NCBI GenBank assembly: GCA_046758065.1
Contig: JBHHZM010000045.1
Span: forward strand, 1-22,771
Source: JBHHZM01 sp046758065
GTDB lineage: Bacteria > Pseudomonadota > Alphaproteobacteria > JAAXGF01
Direction of reading: 5' to 3'
Length of the DNA stretch: 22,771 nt
Within the stretch, counting starts at the first letter, position 1, and every line of letters begins with the position of its first letter. A program made the translations under genes and the position numbers. This document shows, piece by piece, positions 15,051 to 22,771 of the stretch. Below the pieces are notes generated by a model that ran no database searches, was not told where the DNA came from, and saw only the letters and a program-made list of their open reading frames with translations.

Positions 15051-15971
15051 ATGGCGCGGGTTACGGCCTACACCACGGCCGCGGGAAGCACCGCAGCGAG
15101 TCTCAGGGGCATCGGCTGGATGGTGCTCACGGGGCTTTTTTTCGTCGGGGTCACGGGGATCGTTCGTCACCTGGGCAGCGACATGCATCCGGTGCAGGCG
15201 GCGTTCATCCGCTACTTCCTGGGTCTCGCGCTGTTGGCGCCCGTCATTCTTCGCCTCGGTCGGGGTCGGCTGTTTTCCGGACGGCTTGGACTGCACGTCT
15301 TGCGCGGCCTGGTGCACGGCGGCGGCGTGATGCTGTGGTTTTACGCCATGGCGCGCATCCCGATTGCGGAGGTCACCGCGCTGGGATTTACGGCGCCGAT
15401 CTTCACCACGCTCGGGGCCGCGCTGTTTCTCGGCGAACGGCTGCGTTTACGGCGTATCGCCGCGGTGCTCGCCGGCTTCGGCGGGGCGCTCGTCATCCTG
15501 CGCCCGGGGTTCGAGGTGGTCAGCGCCGGTGCCGTGGCGCAGCTTGTCGCCGCGCCCCTGTTCGCCAGTTCCTTTCTCATCGCGAAAAAGCTCACCGAGA
15601 CCGAATCGAGCGCCTCAATCGTCGCTCATATGGCGATTTTCGTGACGCTCGCGCTGTTGCCGCCGGCGCTCTTGGTCTGGCGGACGCCGACCGCCGAGGA
15701 GATGCTGTGGCTCTTCGCCACGGCGGTTCTGGCGACGCTCGGGCATTACACTCTCACCCAGGCCTTCCGCGCTGCGGAAATCACCGTCACCCAGCCGGTA
15801 GCGTTTCTTCAGCTCGTGTGGGCGACCCTGCTCGGGCTCTACCTGTTCGGCGAAGTGCCCGATATCTGGACCTGGGCGGGAGGCGCCCTCATCGTTGGCA
15901 GCGCGACCTATATTGCGCACCGCGAGACTCTCCGCAAGGGCCGTGCCGAGCCCAAGATCGAGCAGATCTGA
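15051..15971 (+). CDS. EamA/DMT-family inner-membrane transporter
   Basis: A 306-aa protein of the drug/metabolite transporter superfamily with two EamA repeats (about 20-150 and 165-295) and around ten hydrophobic helices. The repeat-end signatures are recognisable: FTAPIFTTLGAALFLGERL in the first half and QLVWATLLGLYLFGEVPD in the second. The start at 15051 has an AGGA 5 nt upstream. The open frame back to 14889 adds only polar, unconserved sequence. The substrate is unknown; relatives export amino acids or other metabolites. It stands 204 nt after hpnM with no sign of co-regulation. The 28-nt gap to the convergent nitroreductase gene holds a 5-bp GCCGC/GCGGC hairpin (15986-15998) that might end both transcripts. 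Confidence 0.9.
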   Translation: MARVTAYTTAAGSTAASLRGIGWMVLTGLFFVGVTGIVRHLGSDMHPVQAAFIRYFLGLALLAPVILRLGRGRLFSGRLGLHVLRGLVHGGGVMLWFYAMARIPIAEVTALGFTAPIFTTLGAALFLGERLRLRRIAAVLAGFGGALVILRPGFEVVSAGAVAQLVAAPLFASSFLIAKKLTETESSASIVAHMAIFVTLALLPPALLVWRTPTAEEMLWLFATAVLATLGHYTLTQAFRAAEITVTQPVAFLQLVWATLLGLYLFGEVPDIWTWAGGALIVGSATYIAHRETLRKGRAEPKIEQI

Positions 15972-15999
15972 TTGGTGCGTTCGGCGCCGCGTTGCGGCC

Positions 16000-16602
16000 T
16001 CAGCCGAGCGTGTCGGCGGCGTCGCCCCAACGCTTGGCGAAGACAAAACTGTGCAGCTTCTTTCGTTCGCGCGGGCGTTCCTCGTTGGTGCGCTGCTCCT
16101 CGTTGAGATGGGCCGGATCGGCCGGATGGCCCAGTGCAATCGCCGCCACCGGCTCGTGGCTTTCGGGAATGGCGAAGGTCTCGCGCGCTTTGGCGGCGTC
16201 GAACCCGGCCATTTGATGAACGAACATTCCCATCGCGGTGGCCTGAATGCACAACAGGGCAACGGCCTGACCGACGTCGTGACAGGCGTGTCGGTTGGGC
16301 TTGCCGTTGCGTTCGAACGCGAGACGGGCGACCGATAGCGCCAGCGCCGGCGCGCGCCATGCCCAGGTCTGATTGGCCGGAACCAGACAGGTGAGCAGAC
16401 GTTCGTACGCGTCGGGCTGGTCGCGTGTGGCGACGATGAACGACCACGGCTGCTCGTTGTAACAGGACGGTGCCCAGCGCGCCGCCTCGAACAGCGACAG
16501 CAGTTCGCGCGTGGTGACCGGCTGGGCGGAAAAGACCCGCGGGCTCCAGCGCCGGCGAATGAGATCATGGACCGGGTGGTCGACTGACGCGGGTTTCTCC
16601 AT
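16000..16602 (-). CDS. Nitroreductase-family flavoprotein
   Basis: A 200-aa protein of the FMN-dependent nitroreductase superfamily. The N-terminal IRRRWSPRVFSAQPV matches the FMN-phosphate-binding RRSxR region. AARWAPSCYNEQPWSFIVA is the typical helix and strand at the flavin site, and GQAVALLCIQATAMGMFVHQMAGFD is the dimer-core helix. The C-terminal tail is charged. The physiological substrate is not evident. The ATG at 16602 has a GAGGAG 8 nt upstream. It is divergent from the threonine aldolase gene, and the 129-nt gap contains a TATAGT word (16670-16675, + strand) without a clear partner. Confidence 0.92.
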   Translation of the reverse strand: MEKPASVDHPVHDLIRRRWSPRVFSAQPVTTRELLSLFEAARWAPSCYNEQPWSFIVATRDQPDAYERLLTCLVPANQTWAWRAPALALSVARLAFERNGKPNRHACHDVGQAVALLCIQATAMGMFVHQMAGFDAAKARETFAIPESHEPVAAIALGHPADPAHLNEEQRTNEERPRERKKLHSFVFAKRWGDAADTLG

Positions 16603-16731
16603 CGGCGGCGCTCCTCAGGGTCGTCATCATTGCTTGCTGCCGCCCGCGGTCTTGCCGGGCGAAGCCGTGTATAGTTAGCGCAAGTGGCGATCGGGTCACC
16701 CGGCCGCGATGATCAAATCGGGAGGCGAGAC

Positions 16732-17778
16732 GTGAATTCGCATATCGAGGTTGACCTCTACAGCGACACCGTGACCCAACCGACACCCGGCATGCGCGAA
16801 GCGATCGCGCGGGCCGAGGTCGGCAACGAACAGGCGGGCGAGGACCCCACGGTCAACCGGCTCTGCGACAGGGTGGCGGCGTTGCTCGGCAAGGAGGCGG
16901 CAGTCTATCTGCCTTCGGGGACCATGTGCAACGAGATCGCCTATCGCGTCTACTGCCGGCCGGGCGACGAGATCATCCTCGACCGCAGCGGCCACCCCAT
17001 CCACTTCGAGACCGGCGGACCGGCGGCGCTTTCGGGCGCCATGCTGCACCCGCTCGACGGCGTGCGCGGCATGTTCACCGCCGCGCAGGTCCACGACGCG
17101 GTGCGCGCCGCCGACCGTCACCAGCCGCGCTCGCGCGTGCTCTCGGTCGAGAACACCGCCAACATGGGCGGCGGCGCGGTCTGGCCGCTCGACCGCATCC
17201 GCGACGTCACGGCCGCCGCCCGCGAGCACGGGCTCGCCACCCATCTCGATGGGGCGCGCCTGCTCAACGCCGTGGTGGCGAGCGGCGTTACGGCGCGCGA
17301 CTACGCCGCGCCGTTCGATTCGGCCTGGATCGACTTCAGCAAGGGATTGGGGGCGCCGGTCGGCGCGGTGCTCGCCGGATCGTCCGCGTTCATCGACGAG
17401 GCCTGGCGCTGGAAACACCAGTTCGGCGGTGCCATGCGCCAGGCGGGGATCATCGCCGCGGCCTGCGTCTACGCCCTCGATCACCACGTCGACCGGCTCG
17501 CCGAGGACCACGAGAACGCGCGCGTTTTCGCCCGTGGAATCGCGCAGATTCCGGGCATCGTCCTCGACCCCGACGAAATCGACAGCAACATGATATTCTT
17601 CGACGTTTCCGAAAGCGGCAGCGATGCCCGCGCGGTCCAGGGGCGGCTGCTCGAACGCGGCGTACGCATCGGCGCAATGGGGGTGAACCGCATGCGCGCC
17701 GTCACCCATCTCGACGTCGACCGCCAAGGCGTCGAGCGCGCGGTCGAGGCGCTGCGCGAGGCGGTTGGAGGCGTCTGA
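16732..17778 (+). CDS. Low-specificity threonine aldolase family protein
   Basis: A 348-aa PLP-dependent fold-type I enzyme of the beta-eliminating lyase / threonine aldolase family, which splits L-threonine or allo-threonine to glycine and acetaldehyde. The N-terminal DLYSDTVTQPTPGMREA, the PSGTMCNE cofactor loop and THLDGARLLNA are typical. The PLP lysine is K204 in DFSKGLGAPVG. The GTG at 16732 is preceded by GGGAGG with 6-nt spacing and gives the usual start; an ATG at 16684 would add 16 unconserved residues and lacks such a site. The gene is transcribed alone and converges on the CoA-transferase gene after 21 nt. Natural substrates may include other beta-hydroxy amino acids. Confidence 0.94.
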   Translation: MNSHIEVDLYSDTVTQPTPGMREAIARAEVGNEQAGEDPTVNRLCDRVAALLGKEAAVYLPSGTMCNEIAYRVYCRPGDEIILDRSGHPIHFETGGPAALSGAMLHPLDGVRGMFTAAQVHDAVRAADRHQPRSRVLSVENTANMGGGAVWPLDRIRDVTAAAREHGLATHLDGARLLNAVVASGVTARDYAAPFDSAWIDFSKGLGAPVGAVLAGSSAFIDEAWRWKHQFGGAMRQAGIIAAACVYALDHHVDRLAEDHENARVFARGIAQIPGIVLDPDEIDSNMIFFDVSESGSDARAVQGRLLERGVRIGAMGVNRMRAVTHLDVDRQGVERAVEALREAVGGV

Positions 17779-17784
17779 AGCGCG

Positions 17785-17800
17785 GCGGGTTCGCGCCCGC
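17785..17800. terminator. Small hairpin between convergent genes
   Basis: GCGGG and CCCGC form a 5-bp stem with a 6-nt loop in the 21-nt gap between the threonine aldolase and CoA-transferase stops. It is short and has no T-run on either side, so it is a weak candidate for a shared terminator. Confidence 0.22.
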
Positions 17801-18996
17801 TACGCGGCGATGACGGCGCCTTCGGCGATCAGACGCTCGATTTCGTCATTCGCATAGCCATAGTCGGCAAGCACCGCGCGGGTGTGTTCGCCGAGCACCG
17901 GCGCGCCGCGAACGATGCTCCCCGGCGTACGCGAGAGCTTGACCGGCGGGCCGATGGTCTTGACCGAACCGAGACGGCTGTGGGGGGCTTCGGTTACCAT
18001 GGCGCGCGCCTTGGTCTGCGGGTCGCGGTGCATCTCGCCGACGTCGAGCACAGGTCCGGCGGGAACTCCGGCGGCTTCGAGGCGGGCGAGCCATTCGCCG
18101 CTCGGTCGCCGGCGCAGGATCGCGGTAAGCGTCTCGACGAGCGCGGGCCGATTCGCCATGCGCTTCTCGGGCGTCGCGAACCGCGGGTCGTCGTTGAGCG
18201 CCGGCGTCTCGATCGCCGCGAGCAGCTTGAGCCAGTTGGCTTGGTTGGCGGCGCCCACGGTGATCCAGCCGTCGGCGGTCTCGAACGCCTGATAGGGCGC
18301 GTTGAGGGGATGCGCCGAGCCCATCGGTCCCGGCGCCACGCCGGTGGCCAAGCAGATCGCCGACTGCCAGTAGGTATGGACGATGCCGGCCTCGAACAGC
18401 GAGGTGTCGACGCGCTGTCCTTCGCCCGATCGTTGGCGTTCGACGCAAGCGGCGAGCACCCCCATGGCGGCGAGAATGCCGGCGGTGATGTCGCTCACCG
18501 GCGCGCCGCATTTGACCGGCGGCCGGCCCGGCGCTTCGCCGGTGATGCTCATCAGTCCGCTCATCCCCTGGGCAATGAGGTCGAAGCCGCCGCGTTCGGC
18601 GTAGGGGCCGGTCCGCCCGAACCCCGAAATTTCGCAATAGATGAGGCGCGGATTGGCGGCGCGCAGGGTCTCGTAGCCGAGGCCGAACTTCTCCATTGTG
18701 CCTTTGCGGTAGTTTTCGATCACCACGTCGGCGTCCGCGAGCAGGCGGCGGACCACCTGTCGGCCGCCCTCGGTCTTGAGATCGACGACGATGCCGCGCT
18801 TGTTGCGGTTCATCATCAGGAAGGCGGCCGCCTCGCCGTCGATGTCGGGCGGCAGGAAGCGCCGCGAATCGTCGCCCGCCGGCGCCTTCTCGACCTTGAT
18901 TACGTCGGCGCCCAGATCGGCGAGCATCAGCCCGCAGCACGGTCCGGCCATGATATGGGCGAGCTCGATGACCTTGAGGCCGGCGAGGGGACCCAT
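17800..18996 (-). CDS. Class III (CaiB/BaiF-type) CoA-transferase
   Basis: A 398-aa family III CoA-transferase that moves CoA from one acyl-CoA to a carboxylic acid through an aspartyl-CoA thioester. The N-terminal GPLAGLKVIELAHIMAGP and the nucleotide loop ADLGADVIKVE are diagnostic. GPYAERGGFDLIAQGMSGLM is the usual central segment. The catalytic Asp is D169 in PVSDITAG, at the same number as in formyl-CoA transferase. The ATG at 18996 comes 1 nt after the stop of the upstream crotonase gene, so translation is coupled. The frame remains open further upstream within the crotonase gene, but that part is not CoA-transferase sequence. As the last gene of the TRAP operon it probably activates the imported acid; the acid is not identifiable. 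Confidence 0.95.
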   Translation of the reverse strand: MGPLAGLKVIELAHIMAGPCCGLMLADLGADVIKVEKAPAGDDSRRFLPPDIDGEAAAFLMMNRNKRGIVVDLKTEGGRQVVRRLLADADVVIENYRKGTMEKFGLGYETLRAANPRLIYCEISGFGRTGPYAERGGFDLIAQGMSGLMSITGEAPGRPPVKCGAPVSDITAGILAAMGVLAACVERQRSGEGQRVDTSLFEAGIVHTYWQSAICLATGVAPGPMGSAHPLNAPYQAFETADGWITVGAANQANWLKLLAAIETPALNDDPRFATPEKRMANRPALVETLTAILRRRPSGEWLARLEAAGVPAGPVLDVGEMHRDPQTKARAMVTEAPHSRLGSVKTIGPPVKLSRTPGSIVRGAPVLGEHTRAVLADYGYANDEIERLIAEGAVIAA

Positions 18997-18997
18997 C

Positions 18998-19777
18998 TCA
19001 GCTTCCCTTGAACGTTGGTTTGCGCTTCTCGAGGAAGGCGCGATAACCCTCGCGGAAGTCGTCGCTGTCGTAACAGGCGAGCGTCTCCTCGATCTCGGCC
19101 GTGGTGAGGGGCGCGGGATCGTCGAGGCGGCGAACGAACTTCTTGTGCCAGCGGGCGACGAGCGGCGCGCCCTCGGCGATGCGACGCGCCGTGGCGTAGG
19201 CTTCGTCCGCGACGCGGTGGTCGGCGACGACGCGGGTGACGAGTCCCTTGGCGAGCGCCTCTTCGGCGTCGAAGACGCGGCCTTCGAGCAGAATTTCGAG
19301 GGTTGCGGCGCGGCCAACGAGCGCCAACAGCCCGCGCAGCTCGTCGTAGCCCATGACCAGCCCGAGGCGATTGATCGGCACCCCGAAGCGGCTCGAGACG
19401 CCGCAGATGCGCAGGTCGCAGAAGGCGGCGATCTCGAGGCCGCCGCCAACGCAGACGCCCTCGATCAACGCCACCGTGGGATGGCGGCAGCCCGCCAGCG
19501 CGGCGATGGCGCGCTCGACCACGGCGTTGTAGGCGCGCGCCCCGTCCGCATCGGCGCGTTGGTCAGCAAACTCGGTGATGTCGGCGCCGGAGGCGAAGGC
19601 CCTGCCGCCGGCGCCGCGCAGCACGACGCAGCGCAGCGCGTCGTCGGCCGAGAGCGCCTCGACCGTTTCGCCGAGGCGGCGCCACATCGCCTTGTTGAGG
19701 GCGTTGAGCTTGTCGGGGCGGTTGAGCACGACGGTAGCGATGGCGCCGTCGCGATTCAGAAGAACGGTATCGGACAC
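18998..19777 (-). CDS. Enoyl-CoA hydratase/isomerase (crotonase) family protein
   Basis: A 259-aa crotonase-fold protein. The oxyanion-hole segments AFASGADI and CVGGGLEIAAFCDLRI are present, and E115 matches the first catalytic glutamate of classical hydratases (E144 in the rat enzyme). The second glutamate (E164 in rat) should be 20 residues on, but the position is I135 within RFGVPINRLG. Simple syn-hydration is therefore doubtful, and isomerase, dehydratase, hydrolase or another crotonase chemistry is possible. The GTG start at 19777 lies 3 nt after the dctM stop, with a GGGGG about 7 nt upstream overlapping the dctM end. The operon position between the permease and CoA-transferase genes suggests that it acts on the CoA ester of the imported substrate. 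Confidence 0.93.
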   Translation of the reverse strand: MSDTVLLNRDGAIATVVLNRPDKLNALNKAMWRRLGETVEALSADDALRCVVLRGAGGRAFASGADITEFADQRADADGARAYNAVVERAIAALAGCRHPTVALIEGVCVGGGLEIAAFCDLRICGVSSRFGVPINRLGLVMGYDELRGLLALVGRAATLEILLEGRVFDAEEALAKGLVTRVVADHRVADEAYATARRIAEGAPLVARWHKKFVRRLDDPAPLTTAEIEETLACYDSDDFREGYRAFLEKRKPTFKGS

Positions 19778-19780
19778 GGT

Positions 19781-21067
19781 TTAACCCCCGTAGAAGAGAT
19801 CGACGAGGCCGAGCGGCACGAACGGCAGGTAGGTCGCGATCATGAGCACGATGAAGAGCACGCAGATGAAATAGATGTTGATCTTGCTGACCTCCCAGAT
19901 ATCCGCCTTGGCGACCGAGCAGGCGGTGACCAGTACGCTCGCGACCGGCGGCGTCTGCTGGCCGATGCCGAGGTTGAGGGTCACGACGATGCCGAAATGC
20001 ACCGGGTCGATACCCACGGCGTTCACCACCGGCATGACGATCGGCACGATCAGGATAATCGCTGCCGCAGAATGCAGGAAGAGCCCGGCGAGCAGAAAGA
20101 AGACGTTGAGCAGGCCGAGGACCGCCCACTTGTTGTCGGTCAGGCCGATAATCGCGGCGGCGAGCCGCTGTGGAACCTGCGCCTCGGTGAGATAGGTGCC
20201 GACCAGCGCCGAGGCGGCGACCAGCAGCATCACCACCGCGGTCTGCACGCTGCCCTCGATCATGGCTTCGCGCAGATGCGTCCAGGTGAGCTCGCGATAG
20301 ATCACGCCGCCGATAAACAGCGCCGCCGCCACCGCGAGGCCCGCGCCTTCGGTCGCCGTGACCAGCCCGCCGAAAATACCGCCGAGGATGATCAGCGGCA
20401 TGAGGAAGGCCCAGGCGGCGCCCTTGAAGGTGGTCCACAGGCGAGGAAGGCGGAAGGTCTCTTCGACGGGATAGTCGAAGCGGCGTGCGAACCAGTAGGC
20501 GAGCGCCATGAAGAGCAGCCCGCCGAGCACGCCGGGGATGACGCCCGCGACGAACAGCTTGACCACCGAACTTTCGGCCATCACCGCGTAGAGAATCATC
20601 GGAATCGACGGCGGGATGATGACGGCGAGCGTCGCCGAGGACGAGGTGACCGCCGCGGCGAAGGGACCGGGATAGCCCTTGCGCTTCATCGCCGGGATGA
20701 GGATCGAACCGAGCGCCGCCACGTCGGCCACCGCCGAACCGGAGATCTCGGCGAAGAACATCGAGGTCGCCACGTTGACCATCGCGAGCCCGCCGCGGAC
20801 GAAACCGATGAGCGCCGAGGCGAAGGCGATCAGCCGGCGCGAGATACCCGAAGTGTTCATGATCGCGCCGGCGAAGATGAACAGCGGGATCGCGAGCAGC
20901 GGGAACTTCGTCGTCCCGTCGAACATCACGAGAGCGACGTTGGCGAGCTGGTCAGGTCCCTGTCCGACGAGAATCGCGACCACGCCGGCGACGCCGAGCG
21001 CGATGGCGATCGGGACGTTGATCGCGACCAGCGCGAACAGCAAGACGAACAGCAGGGCGATGGTCAT
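19781..21067 (-). CDS. dctM: TRAP transporter large membrane subunit
   Basis: The 428-aa DctM-type subunit that forms the ion-coupled transport core of a tripartite ATP-independent periplasmic transporter. It is a highly hydrophobic protein with about 12 membrane segments. Family features include PLFIFAGAIMNTSGIS, MFFAEISGSAVADVAALGSILIPAMKRKGY, the PPSIPMILYAV loop and NLGIGQQTPPVASVLV near the end. The ATG overlaps the dctQ stop as ATGA (4 nt), which couples translation. The length is normal. Confidence 0.96.
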   Translation of the reverse strand: MTIALLFVLLFALVAINVPIAIALGVAGVVAILVGQGPDQLANVALVMFDGTTKFPLLAIPLFIFAGAIMNTSGISRRLIAFASALIGFVRGGLAMVNVATSMFFAEISGSAVADVAALGSILIPAMKRKGYPGPFAAAVTSSSATLAVIIPPSIPMILYAVMAESSVVKLFVAGVIPGVLGGLLFMALAYWFARRFDYPVEETFRLPRLWTTFKGAAWAFLMPLIILGGIFGGLVTATEGAGLAVAAALFIGGVIYRELTWTHLREAMIEGSVQTAVVMLLVAASALVGTYLTEAQVPQRLAAAIIGLTDNKWAVLGLLNVFFLLAGLFLHSAAAIILIVPIVMPVVNAVGIDPVHFGIVVTLNLGIGQQTPPVASVLVTACSVAKADIWEVSKINIYFICVLFIVLMIATYLPFVPLGLVDLFYGG

Positions 21068-21606
21068 CCTTCCGGCTTCTCCGGCGATGCTGCGCCGGCA
21101 GGCGGCGGAACGCCCGGCGGCGAGCGCGGGGTCAACGCCGCGCGCAGAACCTCGGGCAGGCTCATAAGCTGGGCGGCGATGAACAGCACCGCGCCGATGG
21201 GAATCACCGATTTGGTGAGCTGCACCGGTACTTCGGGCAGGCTGACGAGATAGTCCCCTTCGAGCGCGTAGTGCACCTCGACGCCGGTCCAGGCGAGGAC
21301 GACGAAGAAACCGATGACGACCGCTTCGGCCATCAGCACGGCGGCGACCCTGAGCTTGGGCGGCATCGCCCTGAGCAGGCCGTCAAAGCCGATATGGGCG
21401 CGTCGGAGCGCGGCCAGCGCCGCGCCGTAGTAGGTGAGCCAGGCGAGTTGGATCGAGGCGACCTCGTCGTACCACGAGAACGACGCACCCGCCTTGCGAT
21501 AGACGACGGCGAGGAGCACGACCACGGCGAGGCTGGTCATCAGAAGGATGACAACGGTTTCGAGAACGCGTTCGAACGCAGCGCGCACGCGCGGCAGGGT
21601 GATCAC
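21064..21606 (-). CDS. dctQ: TRAP transporter small membrane subunit
   Basis: The 180-aa DctQ-type subunit with four predicted membrane helices (roughly 15-37, 50-68, 86-108 and 131-153). The SWYDEVASIQLAWLTYYGAALAALRRAHIGFD segment region is the family hallmark. The GTG start at 21606 has GAGG about 7 nt upstream. The C-terminus is a proline-rich tail of about 20 residues that is probably cytoplasmic. It partners DctM and DctP. The gene overlaps dctM by 4 nt and is separated from dctP by a strong hairpin. Confidence 0.93.
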   Translation of the reverse strand: MITLPRVRAAFERVLETVVILLMTSLAVVVLLAVVYRKAGASFSWYDEVASIQLAWLTYYGAALAALRRAHIGFDGLLRAMPPKLRVAAVLMAEAVVIGFFVVLAWTGVEVHYALEGDYLVSLPEVPVQLTKSVIPIGAVLFIAAQLMSLPEVLRAALTPRSPPGVPPPAGAASPEKPEG

Positions 21607-21631
21607 GGGCGGGCCTCGTTACGGAGTGAAA

Positions 21632-21657
21632 CCCCGCCCCCGTTTCCGGGGGCGGGG
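21632..21657 (-). terminator. Strong hairpin between dctP and dctQ (attenuator or partial terminator)
   Basis: CCCCGCCCCCG (21632-21642) and CGGGGGCGGGG (21647-21657) form a perfect 11-bp stem with a TTTC loop. It lies 41 nt after the dctP stop and 26 nt before the dctQ start. On the - strand it is followed only by TTTC, so termination may be partial. This would give more binding protein than membrane subunits. Confidence 0.6.
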
Positions 21658-21697
21658 CAGGGACGGACGAACGTCAAACTCGTCGAACGGTGGGTGA

Positions 21698-22678
21698 TCA
21701 GTCGGCGAGCGCCTGAGCCTGGGCGATCATCGCGGCGCCGCCGGCGACCGTCTTGGCGAATTCGTCGTAGATCCCCTTGCTCGCGGCGATGAACGCTTTC
21801 TTGTCGGCCACGTTCACCTTCATGCCGCCCGCCTTGAGGTTGGCGAGCAGCTGCTGTTCGAGCTCGGCGGCCCGGGCGTAGACGAAGCCCTGGGTTTCGC
21901 GCGCCGTCTGTTCGAGCACGCTGCGCACGTCGGCGGGCAGTTTCGCCCATTTCTTGGCGCCGACGGTCACGTAGGCCGGCGTATAGACATGGCCGGTGAG
22001 CGACAGGTACTTCTGCACCTCCTGGAACTTGGCGCTGTAAATCTGCGCGAACGGATTTTCCTGTCCGTCCATGACTCCGGTCTGCAACGCGACGAAGACC
22101 TCGGAGAACGACATCGGGGTCGGATTGGCGCCGTAGGACTTGAACATCTTGACGCGCCATTTGCCCTTCGGCGTGCGCAGCTTGATGCCCTTGAGATCGG
22201 CGGGCACGTTGATCGGCCGCTTGTTGTTGGTGATGTGGCGGAAGCCGTTCTCCCATATGGCGAGCACCTTATAGCCCTTCTTCTCGATCGCCGGAGCGAT
22301 CTTGGGCCACAGGATATCGTTTTCGATGCGCGCCATTTGAGAGCGGTTCTTGACCAGATACGGCATTTCGAACAGCCCGGCCTCGTCGACCACCGACGAC
22401 ATCACCGTCGACGGCAGTGCGAAATCGACAGTACCGAGCTTGAGCTTTTGCAATAGCGCCTTGTCCTTTCCGAGTTGGCTCGAACCGAACACCACGACCT
22501 TGGCCTTGCCCACGAGTTTCGCATTGGCGCGACGCGCGAACTCCTCCGCCGATATGGCGAACAGCGAGCCGGGAGCGCCGACGTGACCGAACTTGAGCTC
22601 GATTTCCGCGGCCAGCGCCTGCCCCGCGACGAGCGTGGCGAGTGCCGCGCCGAGCACTAATGTCTTGAGCGATTTCAT
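21698..22678 (-). CDS. dctP: TRAP transporter periplasmic solute-binding protein
   Basis: A 326-aa DctP-type binding protein that captures the ligand in the periplasm. It has a Sec signal (MKSLKTLVLGAALATLVAG, cleavage after A-L-A near residue 23). The body follows the family plan: ELKFGHVGAPGSLF at the mature N-terminus, the SSQLGKDKALLQKLKLG helix, the KLRTP strand with R168 as the conserved carboxylate-binding arginine, and SFSEVFVALQTGVMDGQENP. The ligand is therefore probably an organic acid, but its identity is not readable. The ATG at 22678 has GGGAGG 7 nt upstream, the best ribosome binding site of the operon. It is the first gene of the operon, with a palindrome upstream. Confidence 0.96.
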   Translation of the reverse strand: MKSLKTLVLGAALATLVAGQALAAEIELKFGHVGAPGSLFAISAEEFARRANAKLVGKAKVVVFGSSQLGKDKALLQKLKLGTVDFALPSTVMSSVVDEAGLFEMPYLVKNRSQMARIENDILWPKIAPAIEKKGYKVLAIWENGFRHITNNKRPINVPADLKGIKLRTPKGKWRVKMFKSYGANPTPMSFSEVFVALQTGVMDGQENPFAQIYSAKFQEVQKYLSLTGHVYTPAYVTVGAKKWAKLPADVRSVLEQTARETQGFVYARAAELEQQLLANLKAGGMKVNVADKKAFIAASKGIYDEFAKTVAGGAAMIAQAQALAD

Positions 22679-22710
22679 CCTGATACCTCCCTCTTCTCGA
22701 TTTATGCCTT

Positions 22711-22732
22711 AATGAAATGCCGGCCCTTCATT
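22711..22732. promoter_or_regulatory. Palindromic operator candidate upstream of dctP
   Basis: AATGAA-N2-GCCGGC-N2-TTCATT is a 22-bp palindrome with 18 matching positions around one centre (22721.5). It lies 33 nt upstream of the dctP start. A TTGAAT word (- strand, about 22731-22736) overlaps its distal edge and could be a -35. Binding of a transcription factor is inferred from symmetry and position only. Confidence 0.45.
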
Positions 22733-22771
22733 CAAGCGGCACCGGTCGACGCCGCACGCGCCGCTTCCCCG

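Noticed and set aside
18776..21253. 825-codon open frame on the + strand opposite dctM, the crotonase gene and the CoA-transferase gene
   Set aside because: Its product is a low-complexity Asp/Glu/Arg/His-rich sequence, as expected from the complement of GC-rich coding DNA. The - strand proteins are clear family members.
22734..22766. Inverted repeat AAGCGGC ... GCCGCTT at the right edge
   Set aside because: The loop of 19 nt is long, there is no T-run, and the flanking gene is not visible, so no role can be assigned.

Overview
The window comes from a GC-rich bacterial chromosome, most likely an alphaproteobacterium of the Rhodospirillales type. The basis is high-GC codon use, a full set of hopanoid (hpn) genes in alphaproteobacterial style, and a TRAP/CoA-transferase catabolic operon. 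I cannot name a species from the sequence alone. No rRNA, tRNA, CRISPR array, insertion sequence or phage gene was seen.

Region 1 (1-1556): two small predicted lipoproteins of unknown function on the + strand. Region 2 (1557-9129, + strand): the core hopanoid run. It holds an hpnC-hpnD reading frame fused into one ORF, a LicC/PntC-like nucleotidyltransferase, dxs, shc and hpnG. Region 3 (9106-11300, - strand): hpnH and ispH, transcribed toward region 2 and overlapping the end of hpnG by 24 bp. Region 4 (11399-14846): the RND exporter gene hpnN (-) and the periplasmic hpnM (+), divergent from a shared AT-rich promoter region. Together these make a near-complete hopanoid locus. Dxs and IspH feed the MEP pathway, HpnC/HpnD make the squalene precursor, Shc cyclises squalene, HpnH and HpnG add and trim the adenosyl side chain, and HpnN/HpnM serve hopanoid export and trafficking. 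The dehydrogenase HpnE is not in the window.

Region 5 (15051-17778): an EamA-type permease (+), a nitroreductase-like flavoprotein (-) and a threonine aldolase (+), with no visible tie to hopanoids. Region 6 (22771 down to 17800, - strand): a tight catabolic operon reading dctP, hairpin, dctQ, dctM, crotonase-family protein, class III CoA-transferase. The four distal genes are separated by at most 3 nt or overlap. It looks like an import-and-activate module for an unknown carboxylate, with a palindromic operator candidate upstream of dctP.

The most notable points are as follows. The hpnC-hpnD fusion would be undone by a single T insertion. A nucleotidyltransferase follows hpnD with no hpnE present. 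The crotonase lacks the second catalytic glutamate. Several regulatory structures lie between genes.
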